A DNA stretch of 64,000 nt from Planctomycetota bacterium. GTDB lineage: Bacteria > Planctomycetota > UBA1135 > GCA-002748355. Positions 17,417 through 26,945 of the stretch are shown in pieces (position 1 is the stretch's first letter; each line of letters starts with the position of its first letter). Below the pieces are notes generated by a model, which made no database searches, had not been told where the DNA came from, and worked only from the letters and a program-made list of their open reading frames with translations. A program made the position numbers and the translations under genes. The stretch covers positions 434,001 to 498,000 of the forward strand of contig JACKHW010000003.1 in NCBI GenBank assembly GCA_020638795.1, in the 5' to 3' direction.

Positions 17417-18595
17417 GTGCTCTTCTCGTGCTTCCTGTCACGCGTTGCGGTCTTCGTGTCGCCGCTCTCGGCCATCCTGACAGGCCTGCTGGGGTCGTCT
17501 CGCGCACCGTGCCAGGAGGTATTCGTGACCCTCGATGCGACCACGGCGACGCGGTTCGCCCGCCTCGCGCTCGACTGCATCCATCGCGAGTATCCGAACA
17601 AGATCAGCCACGTCTTGCAGTCCGAGTCAGACGTGCGTGCACCGTCCGCCCTGACGCCGGTCTTCTACGGTTGCTTCGATTGGCACTCTGCAGTGCACGG
17701 CCATTGGCTTCTCGTGCGCCTTTGCCGAACGTTTCCGGACGCCGAGTTCGCTCCGGCAATTCGTCGGGCACTCGCGACGAGTTTCCGCCCCGACCGCGTC
17801 GCCAAAGAGGTCGAGTATTTCCAAGGTGAGGATCGTCGCCCCTTCGAACGCCCGTACGGCCTTGCGTGGCTCTTGCAGCTGTCCACCGAACTCGACGAAT
17901 GGAACGACGAGGACGCGCGCGCCTGGGCGAAGACGCTCGATCCTCTGGTCGTGATCGCGACGCAACGCTTGCTCGAGTGGTATCCGAAGCTGACGGGACC
18001 GATTCGCACCGGAGAACACAGCCAGACGGCGTTCGCCATGGGGCTCGCTCTCGATTGGGCACGCTCGAGGAAGCACGAGGCGATGCGAGCCCTGCTCGAG
18101 AAGCGCGGTCGCGACTTCTATCTCGAAGACCGCGGATGGCGTCTCTCCTTCGAACCCGGCGGCCAGGACTTCTTGTCCCCCGGACTCGCCGAAGCCGATT
18201 TCATGCGCCGCATCCTCCCCCAGGCGCAGTTCGCCCAGTGGCTGACAGCGTTCCTGCCCGAGCTCACGCCCGCTGCGCCCGATGCGTTCGACGGCCTCGC
18301 CAGCGGGATTCCCGTCGATCCGGACACGTGGCTTCGACCGGCGATCGTGACCGACAAGAGCGACGGCAAACTCGCGCACCTCGACGGGCTCAACCTTTCC
18401 CGCGCTTGGATGCTCGAAGGCATCCTCGAGGGCTTGCCCACATCGGATCCGCGCAGGGACCGTCTTCGCGAGGCTGCACTCGCGCACCGCGCGGCGGGTC
18501 TACGCGCCGTGACCGGCGAACACTACGCGGGCGGTCATTGGCTCGGCAGCTTCGCCGTCTACCTCGTCACGCAGCGAGGCTTGGCGCGCCGTTGA
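17417..18595 (+). CDS. Exported DUF2891 family protein
   Basis: The 392-residue protein matches DUF2891: YPNKISHVLQ, FYGCFDWHSAVHGHW, RPYGLAWLL, EHSQTAFAMGLALDWA and FLSPGLAEADFM are hallmarks of the family, which is predicted to adopt an alpha/alpha-toroid fold. The function is not established to my knowledge. A hydrophobic N-terminus beginning at GTG 17417 (MLFSCFLSRVAVFVSPLSAI) suggests export; a GTG at 17525 just before the conserved domain would give a cytoplasmic protein. The stop codon overlaps the TTG start of the next gene (TTGA), implying coupled translation with an acetyltransferase-like membrane protein. Confidence 0.85.
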   Translation: MLFSCFLSRVAVFVSPLSAILTGLLGSSRAPCQEVFVTLDATTATRFARLALDCIHREYPNKISHVLQSESDVRAPSALTPVFYGCFDWHSAVHGHWLLVRLCRTFPDAEFAPAIRRALATSFRPDRVAKEVEYFQGEDRRPFERPYGLAWLLQLSTELDEWNDEDARAWAKTLDPLVVIATQRLLEWYPKLTGPIRTGEHSQTAFAMGLALDWARSRKHEAMRALLEKRGRDFYLEDRGWRLSFEPGGQDFLSPGLAEADFMRRILPQAQFAQWLTAFLPELTPAAPDAFDGLASGIPVDPDTWLRPAIVTDKSDGKLAHLDGLNLSRAWMLEGILEGLPTSDPRRDRLREAALAHRAAGLRAVTGEHYAGGHWLGSFAVYLVTQRGLARR

Positions 18596-19782
18596 CGCTG
18601 CCTCGGCGGGACATCGCGATCGACTGGATGAGGGGATTCGTCATGGTTCTCATGACGGTCGATCACGCGTCCGAGTTCTTCAATGCCGGTCGCTTTCATG
18701 GCGACTCGGCCTACCTCGTCGACCCGCGCACCGGCATCCCGCTGTGGAGCGACTCCGAAGCGCTCGACCTCGCACAGTTCTTCACACGCAACATCACGCA
18801 CTTGTGCGCTCCGACGTTCTTGTTCCTCGCCGGTGCGTCGGTGTCCATGAGCATGGCGCGGCGGATGCAGAACGGCGTGGGCGATTCGAGTTTCGATCGG
18901 CACCTCGTGGCGCGCGGACTCGTGCTTTTCGGCTTCGAAGCCCTGCTCTCTGTGCTCGCGGACCAGGGGGTTCTGATCCTGCAAGTCCTGTGGGCCATCG
19001 GAGTTTCGTTGATCCTCGCACCGCTGACACGTCGTATGTCCGCGGCCACGCAACTCGTACTCGGAGGAGGCTGGATCCTCGTCTCCGAGGCGATCACGCG
19101 CCGGGCGTGTCCGATCGGGCAGCCCATCGGCACGCTCGGTGAACTGTTCTTGGCGCCATCCTTATCTGCTCCAATCACATCGCTCTACCCCGCGTTGCAC
19201 TGGTTCGCGATCTTCGTCCTCGGGCAAGCGTTCGGCTCGTACGCGGTGGCGTTGCCGTCGAGCGAGGAGTCCCGTGAACATCGACTGTCCACGACGCTCA
19301 TCCGCGCCGGACTGCTTTGTCTCGCTCTCTTCGTGGTCCTCCGAGCCATCGACGGCTACGGCAACATGGGGCTGCATCGTGAGTCGTCCCCTACACGGAG
19401 CGCGATCGAAAACGTTGTCCTCTGGCTCCACGTGAGCAAGTATCCACCGTCCATCACGTTCGTCGCTCTCGAGCTCGGTGTGATGGCGCTCGTGCTCGCG
19501 GCACTCGAGCGACTCGCGCAACGGGGCTCGACGGGGCGTGAGCGCGGGATCTCGACTCGAAACCCGATTCTGGTGTTCGGCCAGACCGCGCTCTTCTACT
19601 ACATCCTGCACTTCCTCGTGATCGGAAGCACGCTCGTGGTCAGTGGCTCGCCGTATGCATCCCGCGGACTCGGCACGACGTTCGTCGTCGCCGCACTCTG
19701 CTGGATCGTGCTCTATCCGACTTGTCTCGGGTATCGCGCGCTCAAGCGGCGCTACCCGCAGAGCGTGCTGCGATACCTTTGA
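18592..19782 (+). CDS. Heparan-alpha-glucosaminide N-acetyltransferase-like membrane protein (DUF1624/DUF5009 type)
   Basis: A 396-residue polytopic membrane protein with about ten hydrophobic segments. Its N-terminus (IAIDWMRGFVMVLMTVDHAS) carries the D-x-x-RG...H signature of the HGSNAT catalytic family, which transfers acetyl groups across the membrane to amino sugars. The first ATG (18628) would cut off the conserved Asp, so a TTG at 18592 that overlaps the DUF2891 stop is the likely start. HGSNAT-like bacterial proteins have few characterised substrates. The coupled DUF2891 gene suggests a shared role in envelope glycan handling, which is inference. It ends 18 bp from the convergent pepA. 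Confidence 0.8.
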   Translation: MTLPRRDIAIDWMRGFVMVLMTVDHASEFFNAGRFHGDSAYLVDPRTGIPLWSDSEALDLAQFFTRNITHLCAPTFLFLAGASVSMSMARRMQNGVGDSSFDRHLVARGLVLFGFEALLSVLADQGVLILQVLWAIGVSLILAPLTRRMSAATQLVLGGGWILVSEAITRRACPIGQPIGTLGELFLAPSLSAPITSLYPALHWFAIFVLGQAFGSYAVALPSSEESREHRLSTTLIRAGLLCLALFVVLRAIDGYGNMGLHRESSPTRSAIENVVLWLHVSKYPPSITFVALELGVMALVLAALERLAQRGSTGRERGISTRNPILVFGQTALFYYILHFLVIGSTLVVSGSPYASRGLGTTFVVAALCWIVLYPTCLGYRALKRRYPQSVLRYL

Positions 19783-19800
19783 CGGTTCGTCTGCTGTGGG

Positions 19801-21300
19801 TCAGAGACGAGTCACGGCTTCGGCGAGAAGCGCGACTCCGAAGCCCGTCCCACGCTCGTCCATCTTCGCAGGACCCGCGAGATCGACGTGACACCAACGG
19901 ACGTCCGTGCCGTCGAGATGGTTGTAGATGAACTGCGCGGCGCACGAACTCTGCGCATTCATCCGATCCCGCACCGAGTTGAGCATGTCCGCGACTTTGC
20001 TCGCGAACTCCTTCTTGTAGAACTCGGGAGCAAACGGAAGCGCATGGCATAGATCGCCGGTCGCACGACCACACTCGAGGACCAGATCCTCGAGCGACTC
20101 GTCGTTGGTCACGATCGCAGCATGCAAGCGCCCCGTCGCGACGAGTTGTGCGCCGGTCAGCGTGGCTGCATCGAACACGTGCGTCGCGCCGAGCACGCGC
20201 GCGGCGTAGCTGACACCATCGCCGAGTACCAGGCGACCCTCGGCGTCCGTGTTGTTGATCTCGACGGTTTTGCCCGAGTGCATGTGAAGGATGTCGTCGG
20301 GCTTGAACGCACCCGGGCCGATCGCGTTCTCGGCCATGCAGAGCAAGAGCGAAACCTTGTGCTTGCACCCCGATCGCACGAGGGTGACGAACGCGCCGAG
20401 TGTTGCGGCCGCGCCGCCCATGTCCCCCTTCATCCCCGACATCGAGCCCTGGATCTTGAGGTTGAGTCCACCGGTGTCATAGGTGATGCCCTTGCCGACG
20501 AGAGCCACGTGTTTGGCGGCCTTCTTCGCGCCTCTTGGATCGTAACGAGCGATGAACAGTCGCGGCGCGTCGAGTGCGCACTTGCCGACACCGTGGATGC
20601 CACCGAGTCCCTTCTCGAGCAGTTTCGCGCCGACGATCTCCGTCACCGTCACGCCGGCGATTCCCTTCAACAAGGCCTTCGCTTCGCGCGCGAACACGCT
20701 CGGCACGAGTTCGCTCGGCGGGACATCGACGAGACGCGCGGCCTCGCGCGAGTAGTGGAAGGAGTGCTCGACGATCGGCTTCGGCTTCATGAACTTGCCG
20801 CTCGCGTTCACGAGAGCGATCGCGGCCTTGCCCGCTTTGTCCTTCGTGGCCTTCTTTCCTTTGCCGGCCTTCGCGTTCGACTTCGTCTTCTGCGAATAGA
20901 GCGGCATCGCGCGCGCGATCCCGGTCGCTACCCCGAACGCGTGATCCTCGTCGTCGAGAATCGCGAGCACGGCAGACTTGTCACCGATGCACTTGGCAGC
21001 GCGACGAACCATCTCGGTGCGTGCCGGACTGTTGTGCCGCGATACCGTGTCGGGCAGGACAGCGACGCGAATGCGACGAAGCTTTCCCTTGCCTGCGTCG
21101 ACGAGCACCGTGGACTCGAGGTGTCCGAGGTCGCCGGGCTTGGCCTTGTCGGCCATACCGAGCACGATGTGCAGGACATCCGTGGGCAGGACGTCCGGAA
21201 AGGCCTTTGCGGTGTAACGAGCCGCGGGAGCGATGACGAGCAAACTCTCGGCTCCTCGCAGGAGGGCCGATTGGCTCGTGACGAAGTGAGCATCGATCAT
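19801..21300 (-). CDS. pepA: Leucyl aminopeptidase, M17 family
   Basis: The 499-residue protein is a full-length M17 aminopeptidase, a cytoplasmic hexamer that removes N-terminal residues using two metal ions. The catalytic half contains GKGITYDTGGLNLK, MKGDMGGAA and the signature NNTDAEGRLVLGD, which supply the metal ligands and catalytic Lys and Arg. The N-terminal regulatory half is less conserved, as usual. A Lys/Ala/Gly-rich stretch at ~138-158 (KTKSNAKAGKGKKATKDKAG) looks like a low-complexity insertion between the two domains. The ATG at 21300 gives the expected length. It stands as a single gene. Confidence 0.93.
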   Translation of the reverse strand: MIDAHFVTSQSALLRGAESLLVIAPAARYTAKAFPDVLPTDVLHIVLGMADKAKPGDLGHLESTVLVDAGKGKLRRIRVAVLPDTVSRHNSPARTEMVRRAAKCIGDKSAVLAILDDEDHAFGVATGIARAMPLYSQKTKSNAKAGKGKKATKDKAGKAAIALVNASGKFMKPKPIVEHSFHYSREAARLVDVPPSELVPSVFAREAKALLKGIAGVTVTEIVGAKLLEKGLGGIHGVGKCALDAPRLFIARYDPRGAKKAAKHVALVGKGITYDTGGLNLKIQGSMSGMKGDMGGAAATLGAFVTLVRSGCKHKVSLLLCMAENAIGPGAFKPDDILHMHSGKTVEINNTDAEGRLVLGDGVSYAARVLGATHVFDAATLTGAQLVATGRLHAAIVTNDESLEDLVLECGRATGDLCHALPFAPEFYKKEFASKVADMLNSVRDRMNAQSSCAAQFIYNHLDGTDVRWCHVDLAGPAKMDERGTGFGVALLAEAVTRL

Positions 21301-21385
21301 CGAAGGAGTATGTCGAGGGCCGAGGCGACTTGGAACAGCGTGCCGCTCCCTTGCCGAGTTCTTTTGTGCCCTCTACGGTCCTCGC

Positions 21386-22825
21386 ATGCATCCGAGCTCT
21401 CTGGCAGCGTGGTTTCCTTCGTTCCTGCGTTTCCTCCTCGCTCCTGTGTGCCTTGCGGCGACGGGACCGTGCTCGACTTCGGGACCGTGCGCTCAGTCGA
21501 CCGACGAAGATCGCGTCTTCGACGCTTCGTCTTGGCGCGCGTTGTTCGCGGGCAACGAGGCCGACCTCGCTCGAGAGTGGACGAAGGTCGGCGGTCGCTA
21601 CGACGGGAAGGCCGAGTGGCGCTTCGAGGATGGCTGCATCGTCGGGCGCGAAGGCGAGAACAAGGCCGGCGGCCTGCTCTACACGAACGAGCATTGGCAA
21701 GGCTTTCGACTCTCGCTCGAGATCGAGATCGCGGAGCCGTTCGATTCGGGGATCTTCCTGTTCATGGTCCCGCGCGAGAAGGCATCCGAAGGGCGCAAGC
21801 CGCAGGATCGCGGCATCCAGGTCACGCTCGACGCGCGGCCCGGCGGTGAGATCGGGGGGATCTATGCCGACGGCTGGCTACAGCACAACGAGAAAGGTTG
21901 GGAGCACTGGCGCTCGGGCGCATGGAACCGCGTCGAAATGCACGTGCGCGGGCTTCCGCCACGCGTGACGACCTGGCTCAACGGCAAGCCACTCTCGGAT
22001 TACACGCTCCCGGAATCCCTCGTGCCTCAGTTCGCACCGACCGGCCGCATCGGGATCCAAGTCCACGGCGGCGGCGCCGAGGGCTCGTATCGAGCGCGCT
22101 TCCGTGACATCCGCATCCAAGAAATCCCGGTCTACGCGTCCGCCGACTTCGATTGCGACGCCGCGGGCTTCTTGAAGCCAACGAACGCGGAAGCCGGGTG
22201 GAAGAATCTCCTGGAGGGCGACTCCTTGGACGGCTGGCGCGCGACCTCGAATGGAACGAAAGACGGCTCGAGTGTCCGGGACGGTGTCCTGTCGTTCGCG
22301 AAGGACGGCGGAGATGGCACGCTCGCGACCATCGACGAGTACGAGGACTTCGAGCTCAGGCTCGACTTCAAGATCGCCAAGATGGCCAACAGCGGGCTCT
22401 TCTTGCGCGCGGCACCGGAAGGCAATCCCGCCTACAGCGGGTGCGAGATCCAGATCCTCGACGACTTCCACTGGGAAGAGGTCACGAAGTCGAAGTTGAA
22501 GCCGTTCCAGTTCACCGGGGGGCTCTACGGTTCGTTGGCGCCGTCGGCGCACAAGGTACTCTTCGACATCGGTCGCTGGAACACGTACCGCGTGCGCTAC
22601 GTGGGGTCGCGCTTGCGGGTCGAACTCAACGGTCGCGAACTCTACGACGTCGACACGCACGCGCTCGAGCCGGTGCAGGGGAAGCCGTTCTCCGAACGCG
22701 CAGCGCGAGGCTTCATCGGTCTCCAACGTCACGCACCGAGCGAGGTGACGAGCGCGGTCTGGGCGCAGTTCAAGAACCTGTGGATCCGACGACTGCCCCG
22801 GTCCGGCGAGCCATCGAAGAAGTAG
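21386..22825 (+). CDS. Secreted protein with two DUF1080 (3-keto-disaccharide hydrolase-like) domains
   Basis: A 479-residue exported protein with a signal peptide (FLRFLLAPVCLAATGPCS). Two concanavalin-like DUF1080 domains follow: ~45-250 (WRFEDGCIVGREGE, LYTNEHWQGFRLSLEIEI, DSGIFLFM, WNRVEMHVRG, TWLNGKPL) and ~275-475 (WKNLLEGDSLDGWRA, YEDFELRLDFKI, NSGLFLRA, CEIQILDD, WNTYRVRYVG, ELNGRELYD). Characterised DUF1080 proteins hydrolyse 3-keto-glycosides; whether both copies are catalytic is not clear from sequence. Its 3' end overlaps the convergent glycosyltransferase gene by 56 bp. A second protein of the same plan lies at 61363-62637. Confidence 0.88.
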   Translation: MHPSSLAAWFPSFLRFLLAPVCLAATGPCSTSGPCAQSTDEDRVFDASSWRALFAGNEADLAREWTKVGGRYDGKAEWRFEDGCIVGREGENKAGGLLYTNEHWQGFRLSLEIEIAEPFDSGIFLFMVPREKASEGRKPQDRGIQVTLDARPGGEIGGIYADGWLQHNEKGWEHWRSGAWNRVEMHVRGLPPRVTTWLNGKPLSDYTLPESLVPQFAPTGRIGIQVHGGGAEGSYRARFRDIRIQEIPVYASADFDCDAAGFLKPTNAEAGWKNLLEGDSLDGWRATSNGTKDGSSVRDGVLSFAKDGGDGTLATIDEYEDFELRLDFKIAKMANSGLFLRAAPEGNPAYSGCEIQILDDFHWEEVTKSKLKPFQFTGGLYGSLAPSAHKVLFDIGRWNTYRVRYVGSRLRVELNGRELYDVDTHALEPVQGKPFSERAARGFIGLQRHAPSEVTSAVWAQFKNLWIRRLPRSGEPSKK

Positions 22826-25337
22826 ACAGGCCGAACGGGTCGAGTTCGCGCAGGCCGACATCCAGTGCCTCGTAGGAACCAGGCCCGCGATCCGGAAGCC
22901 CGCTAACGTCGACGAAGAAGGCTGCACCGTCGAGCAGCGGTCTTCGCACGTCATCCGGGACGGATGTCACGAAGCGAACGCGCGTGCGCACGGCGCTCGA
23001 GAGTCGCTCGTGGGCCATCGCTGCCGACGGCCCGTAGAGGAGCATTACGGCCCCTTCCGTGGGATTGCTGATCGCGGATAGCTCCTCGACGATCGCGTGC
23101 AACGCGTGCGCTGCATCTTCATGCATACCGCGTGTGGCATCGACGACGGCATAGGGTTCCGCGAGGCCGTAGTGACTGCGCACGACGTGCACGGGGCAAG
23201 GCGACCACGCAAGCGTCGTTCGTGCTTGCAGGCCTGGCCAGTAGACCTCGGTGCGCACGGGTCTTGTCCCCCCGATCCCTCGATTCGAGGATCGGTCGAG
23301 ATCGAACGCGGCAACATCGGCTGCGGCGCGAGGCGGCACATGGCGCACGTGCTCGGAGTCGGGCCACGTAGCGAGAGAAGCGGCTTCGAGACGAGGCAGC
23401 TCGAAGTGATGCACCGTCCGCGGCGTTCGCTCGAGATCTCGGACTGCGGCCCGGTAGCGTACGGGATGGCCCGCGAGAACCGGCTGGAGCAAAGGTGGGC
23501 ATGGTCCGTCGGCGACGACCATTTCGATGGTTCCGTCTCGAACGAGCACTGCGAGGCGAACGAGCGCGTCTCGCGCATCGATCGTGATCGCGGCACGATT
23601 CCAGTCGACACCACGCAGATCGGCGAGGCCGTGAACGATCTCTGCGGCAGCGGTCACGCGACGCGTTCCGCTCGCTCGTAGAGCGACGAGCGCGCGCGTC
23701 ACGTATCCCGTTCCGATTCGATACCCGAAGCGAGGGCCCCGCCCACGAACCACCTGAGGCACGACCATCGCGAAGACGTCCGGATCGCTTCCGCCATCGA
23801 ACGGACAAGTCGCCGTGAGTCCTCGCGCGCGCAAGGAGAGAGCTGCTGCGGGATCGAAGGCACAGTGCCCATCCTCACCGACGAGCACGGCCGTCGCGAC
23901 CAGAACAGTCGCACCACGGGATAGACGGTCTTGAATGATGTCGAGCTGCCGCGAGACTCGCGGGTCGTCGAGATCCGTCAGAAGCGGCACGTCGACGATC
24001 GCAACGTCGATGGGTGAAGACTCCCGTGCGGTGGCGATGCGCGCGCCTGCGCTCTCGAGAGCTCCCGCCAACCGCAGGCAATCCTCGCCAGCGAACCAGA
24101 CCGACGGCGATTCCCCTGATTCGCAGCGTCGCGCGATCGATGCGTAGATCGTCGTCGCTGCCCAATCGTCCGCATGTCGCGAGTACCAGTCGTCGCTCAC
24201 GGTTTCGCCACGCAACTCGACGAATCGAGCGAACCATCGCGGATCATCCCACGCATTGGTTCGCGCGATTCCACACTCGACATCGGGCCGCGGAGATATC
24301 GGGGCCTTCGTCCAGGCGGGCGAGCGACGATCGTGCTCCACCTCGAGCGCGTCGCGCAACCGGGTCATACGGGCACGCATTTCGGCGCACATGTCGAACG
24401 CCTTACCGTCGACGATCAAGTCGAGCAAGGCGCGCAGGCATGGCGAGATCGGTCGCGGAAAGATCTGCCCGAGCTCGTTCGCCACGTGCAGCGCCTGCAA
24501 ATCCCAATAGGCTTGGGCATACTCGCCACGGCACAGCGCGCCCTTACGTCCGATGCGGCGCGCGATCGTGTCACGCACATCGCGAGGCGGAACGAAGAGC
24601 GGGTCGGAGTCGCGAACCCAGCCTTCCTCGTCGACGTAGCCGAGCGCACGCCACTTGTCGGTCAAGTAGCGCAGGTTGCGCACCGAGGCGCCATCCGCGA
24701 GCGTCGTGAACGCGACACCGGAACCGTGCTCGTGATGCGTCATCGAGGCTTCGGGAACTGCCCACACCGACCAACCTCGGTGCGTGAATCGAAGCGCCCA
24801 ATCGTCGTCTTCGTGCCAGAAGAGGCCGAGGTTCTCGTCCAGCGGACCGACCTCTCGCGCGGCACGCACACGCGCGCAGCACGCGAACCCACCCGCCACG
24901 ATATCGACCCGCGCGGTCTCGCACGGATGTGTGAGTGGATCCCGCGTCTCGCCACGTACACGCATGACCCAACCGACCTTGCTCGCGAGTCCGACGCGAT
25001 CATCCCGCTCGAAGAGCCGTTCGAATGGTTCGTGCCATCCTTCGTGCACTTCGATGTCATTGTCGAGGAACACGATGAGATCGTCATCGTCGGCCACTTG
25101 CAGGATGTGCGCGAGTAGCACGTTCCGCCCACCGGGAACTCCGAGATTGACGTCCGAACAGTGCAAACTCGCGAGGCGATCTCGCATGCCTGTCAACCAA
25201 GCGACCGTGCTGTCCCGCGAGGCATTGTCGAGAATGTGAACGTCGCAAGGTACGACAGTGTTCTCGAAGACGCTCGCCAAACAGCGCTGGGTGTCCGCGA
25301 GGGCGTCGTACGTGAGGATCGCGAGGTGGAACTTCAT
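22770..25337 (-). CDS. Family 2 glycosyltransferase with long uncharacterised C-terminal region
   Basis: An 855-residue protein. Residues 1-~270 are a GT-A fold family 2 glycosyltransferase: LAILTYDALADTQRCLASV, HILDNASRD, NLGVPGGRN, VFLDNDIEVHEGW (the DxD-like metal site), GGFACCARV and WHEDDDWALR. ATG 25337 starts exactly at the nucleotide-binding strand. The remaining ~580 residues match nothing I know. They contain alternating helical and Rossmann-like stretches (SPIDVAIVDVPLLTD, PFDGGSDPDVFAMVV) and may be a second transferase or methyltransferase-like domain. No transmembrane helix is evident. It likely acts on surface polysaccharide or protein glycan. Confidence 0.82.
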   Translation of the reverse strand: MKFHLAILTYDALADTQRCLASVFENTVVPCDVHILDNASRDSTVAWLTGMRDRLASLHCSDVNLGVPGGRNVLLAHILQVADDDDLIVFLDNDIEVHEGWHEPFERLFERDDRVGLASKVGWVMRVRGETRDPLTHPCETARVDIVAGGFACCARVRAAREVGPLDENLGLFWHEDDDWALRFTHRGWSVWAVPEASMTHHEHGSGVAFTTLADGASVRNLRYLTDKWRALGYVDEEGWVRDSDPLFVPPRDVRDTIARRIGRKGALCRGEYAQAYWDLQALHVANELGQIFPRPISPCLRALLDLIVDGKAFDMCAEMRARMTRLRDALEVEHDRRSPAWTKAPISPRPDVECGIARTNAWDDPRWFARFVELRGETVSDDWYSRHADDWAATTIYASIARRCESGESPSVWFAGEDCLRLAGALESAGARIATARESSPIDVAIVDVPLLTDLDDPRVSRQLDIIQDRLSRGATVLVATAVLVGEDGHCAFDPAAALSLRARGLTATCPFDGGSDPDVFAMVVPQVVRGRGPRFGYRIGTGYVTRALVALRASGTRRVTAAAEIVHGLADLRGVDWNRAAITIDARDALVRLAVLVRDGTIEMVVADGPCPPLLQPVLAGHPVRYRAAVRDLERTPRTVHHFELPRLEAASLATWPDSEHVRHVPPRAAADVAAFDLDRSSNRGIGGTRPVRTEVYWPGLQARTTLAWSPCPVHVVRSHYGLAEPYAVVDATRGMHEDAAHALHAIVEELSAISNPTEGAVMLLYGPSAAMAHERLSSAVRTRVRFVTSVPDDVRRPLLDGAAFFVDVSGLPDRGPGSYEALDVGLRELDPFGLSTSSMARRTGAVVGSTGS

Positions 25338-25456
25338 CGCTCCCTTCTCATCGACTCGTCGGAACGGAACACTCAAATGTCCGGCAATCGACGGGCCCGC
25401 GCAAACGCACGCATGTCGTCGGCGACTTCATTCCCACGCGCGCATTCGCGTCGCGA

Positions 25457-26767
25457 TCAGACGAACGCGCGCACGCCGGGCACGGCAACGGGCATCGGCT
25501 CGAAGTCGACGTCCTCCATGCTCTTGGGCCCGAGGCGTTCTTGGCTCGCGAGCGCCTCGTCCCACGTGATACGCTTCCCGGTGTAGGCGGACATGCGCCC
25601 GAGCAGCGCCATCAGCGTGCTCTTCCACATGTACTCACCGTTGTTGATCGGTTCACCCTTGCGGATCGATTCGAAGAGCGCGACGTGCTCGTCGTCGTAC
25701 ATGTTTCCGCCCTTCCCTTCGAAGCGCCACTTGTTCTCGCCGCTGATGCGGTGCGACTGGAGCGCGGCGATGCCGCGCGTGCCGATCGCGAAATCACTGA
25801 CATCGTTCGTGCAGCCGTCCCACTGACGGCACGACGAGAACCCTTTGACCCCACCTGGGAACTCGTAGACGGTCGAGAAGTGGTCGTACACGTTGCCGTA
25901 CTTCGGATCCGTACGTTGGATCCGACCACCACTCGCCGTGGCCGCGATCGGATACACGTTCCCCATCGCCCAAGCGATCTTGTCGAGGCTGTGGATGTGC
26001 TGCTCGGCGATGATGTCGCCCGCTAGCCACGTGTAATAGGTCCAGTTGCGCAACTGCTTCTCGAGTGGCGTCCAACTCGGGTCGTCGCCGCGATGCCAGA
26101 GTCCGCTGGCGTGGTATGTCGCCTGGAGCGCGAGGATGTCGCCGATCGCGCCCTCGTGAATCCGGCGCATCGTGTCGATCTTCGGCTTGTGGTAGCGGTA
26201 ACAGAGGCCGGAGACGATCGCGAGTTTCTTCTGTCGAGCCTTCTCGACGGTTTCGATGATCGAGCGAATCCCGAATGCATCCGTCGCGACCGGTTTCTCG
26301 CAGAAGACGTGCTTGCCCTTCTCGATCGCATGAGCGAGATGCTTCGGGCGGAAGTACGGCGCCGAAGTCAGGAGGACGACGTCGCAGAAATCGACGACGT
26401 GCTCGAAGGCATCGAAGCCGAGGAAGCGCCGCTCCGCCGGAACATCGATCCGCGCTGCGACATCCGTCTTGAGCAGACTCTCGTGACTCCGCTCGATCTG
26501 CACGGAGAAGAGATCCGCCATCGCGACGAGCTTCGTCTCGGGATCGGCACGGAGCGCATTCGCCGCGGCACCGGTACCGCGTCCGCCACAACCGATCAGC
26601 CCGACCTTGAGCACGTCGTTGCCGCCCTGGTGCACACCCGCGTTCTTCGGTGCGTCTTGTGCCTCGTCCTGTGCCGCCATCGCAGCAGACGTCAGAGGAA
26701 TCGCGGCCATGGTGGCCGCACCCGTTTTGAGGACATCACGACGAGAAGGTTGGCTTGGATTCGACAT
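25457..26767 (-). CDS. Tat-exported Gfo/Idh/MocA family oxidoreductase
   Basis: The 436-residue protein opens with a twin-arginine signal (SRRDVLKTGAATMAAIPLTS), so it should be folded with cofactor and exported to the periplasm. The Rossmann motif is VGLIGCGGRGTG, followed by HVFCEKPVAT, where EKP is the catalytic Lys motif of the family, and the C-terminal alpha/beta substrate domain (YYTWLAGDIIAEQHIHSLD). Family enzymes oxidise sugar hydroxyls with NAD(P), in some cases at C3 of a glycoside. ATG 26767 is chosen because it begins the signal. It is divergent from the TIM-barrel gene, with 178 bp between the starts, suggesting a shared control region. Confidence 0.9.
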   Translation of the reverse strand: MSNPSQPSRRDVLKTGAATMAAIPLTSAAMAAQDEAQDAPKNAGVHQGGNDVLKVGLIGCGGRGTGAAANALRADPETKLVAMADLFSVQIERSHESLLKTDVAARIDVPAERRFLGFDAFEHVVDFCDVVLLTSAPYFRPKHLAHAIEKGKHVFCEKPVATDAFGIRSIIETVEKARQKKLAIVSGLCYRYHKPKIDTMRRIHEGAIGDILALQATYHASGLWHRGDDPSWTPLEKQLRNWTYYTWLAGDIIAEQHIHSLDKIAWAMGNVYPIAATASGGRIQRTDPKYGNVYDHFSTVYEFPGGVKGFSSCRQWDGCTNDVSDFAIGTRGIAALQSHRISGENKWRFEGKGGNMYDDEHVALFESIRKGEPINNGEYMWKSTLMALLGRMSAYTGKRITWDEALASQERLGPKSMEDVDFEPMPVAVPGVRAFV

Positions 26768-26945
26768 GGTGCGAGCTGGAATCGAGGCAGTTCGGACTTT
26801 GGACGCACTCCGGCGAGGGCGCCGCGGCATGATACGGCGAGCGCCGCACGCGGCACGACCGCGAAATCGCCGGGGACGCAAGGAAACCGCGCGAGGTAGC
26901 CGGCGGAGCGAAGACAGCGCAGGGAAGCCAGCGTAGGAAAGACGA

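Noticed and set aside
20122..21849. 575-residue plus-strand open frame across pepA and the DUF1080 start
   Set aside because: It crosses a real gene boundary and lacks any domain; pepA on the other strand is unambiguous.
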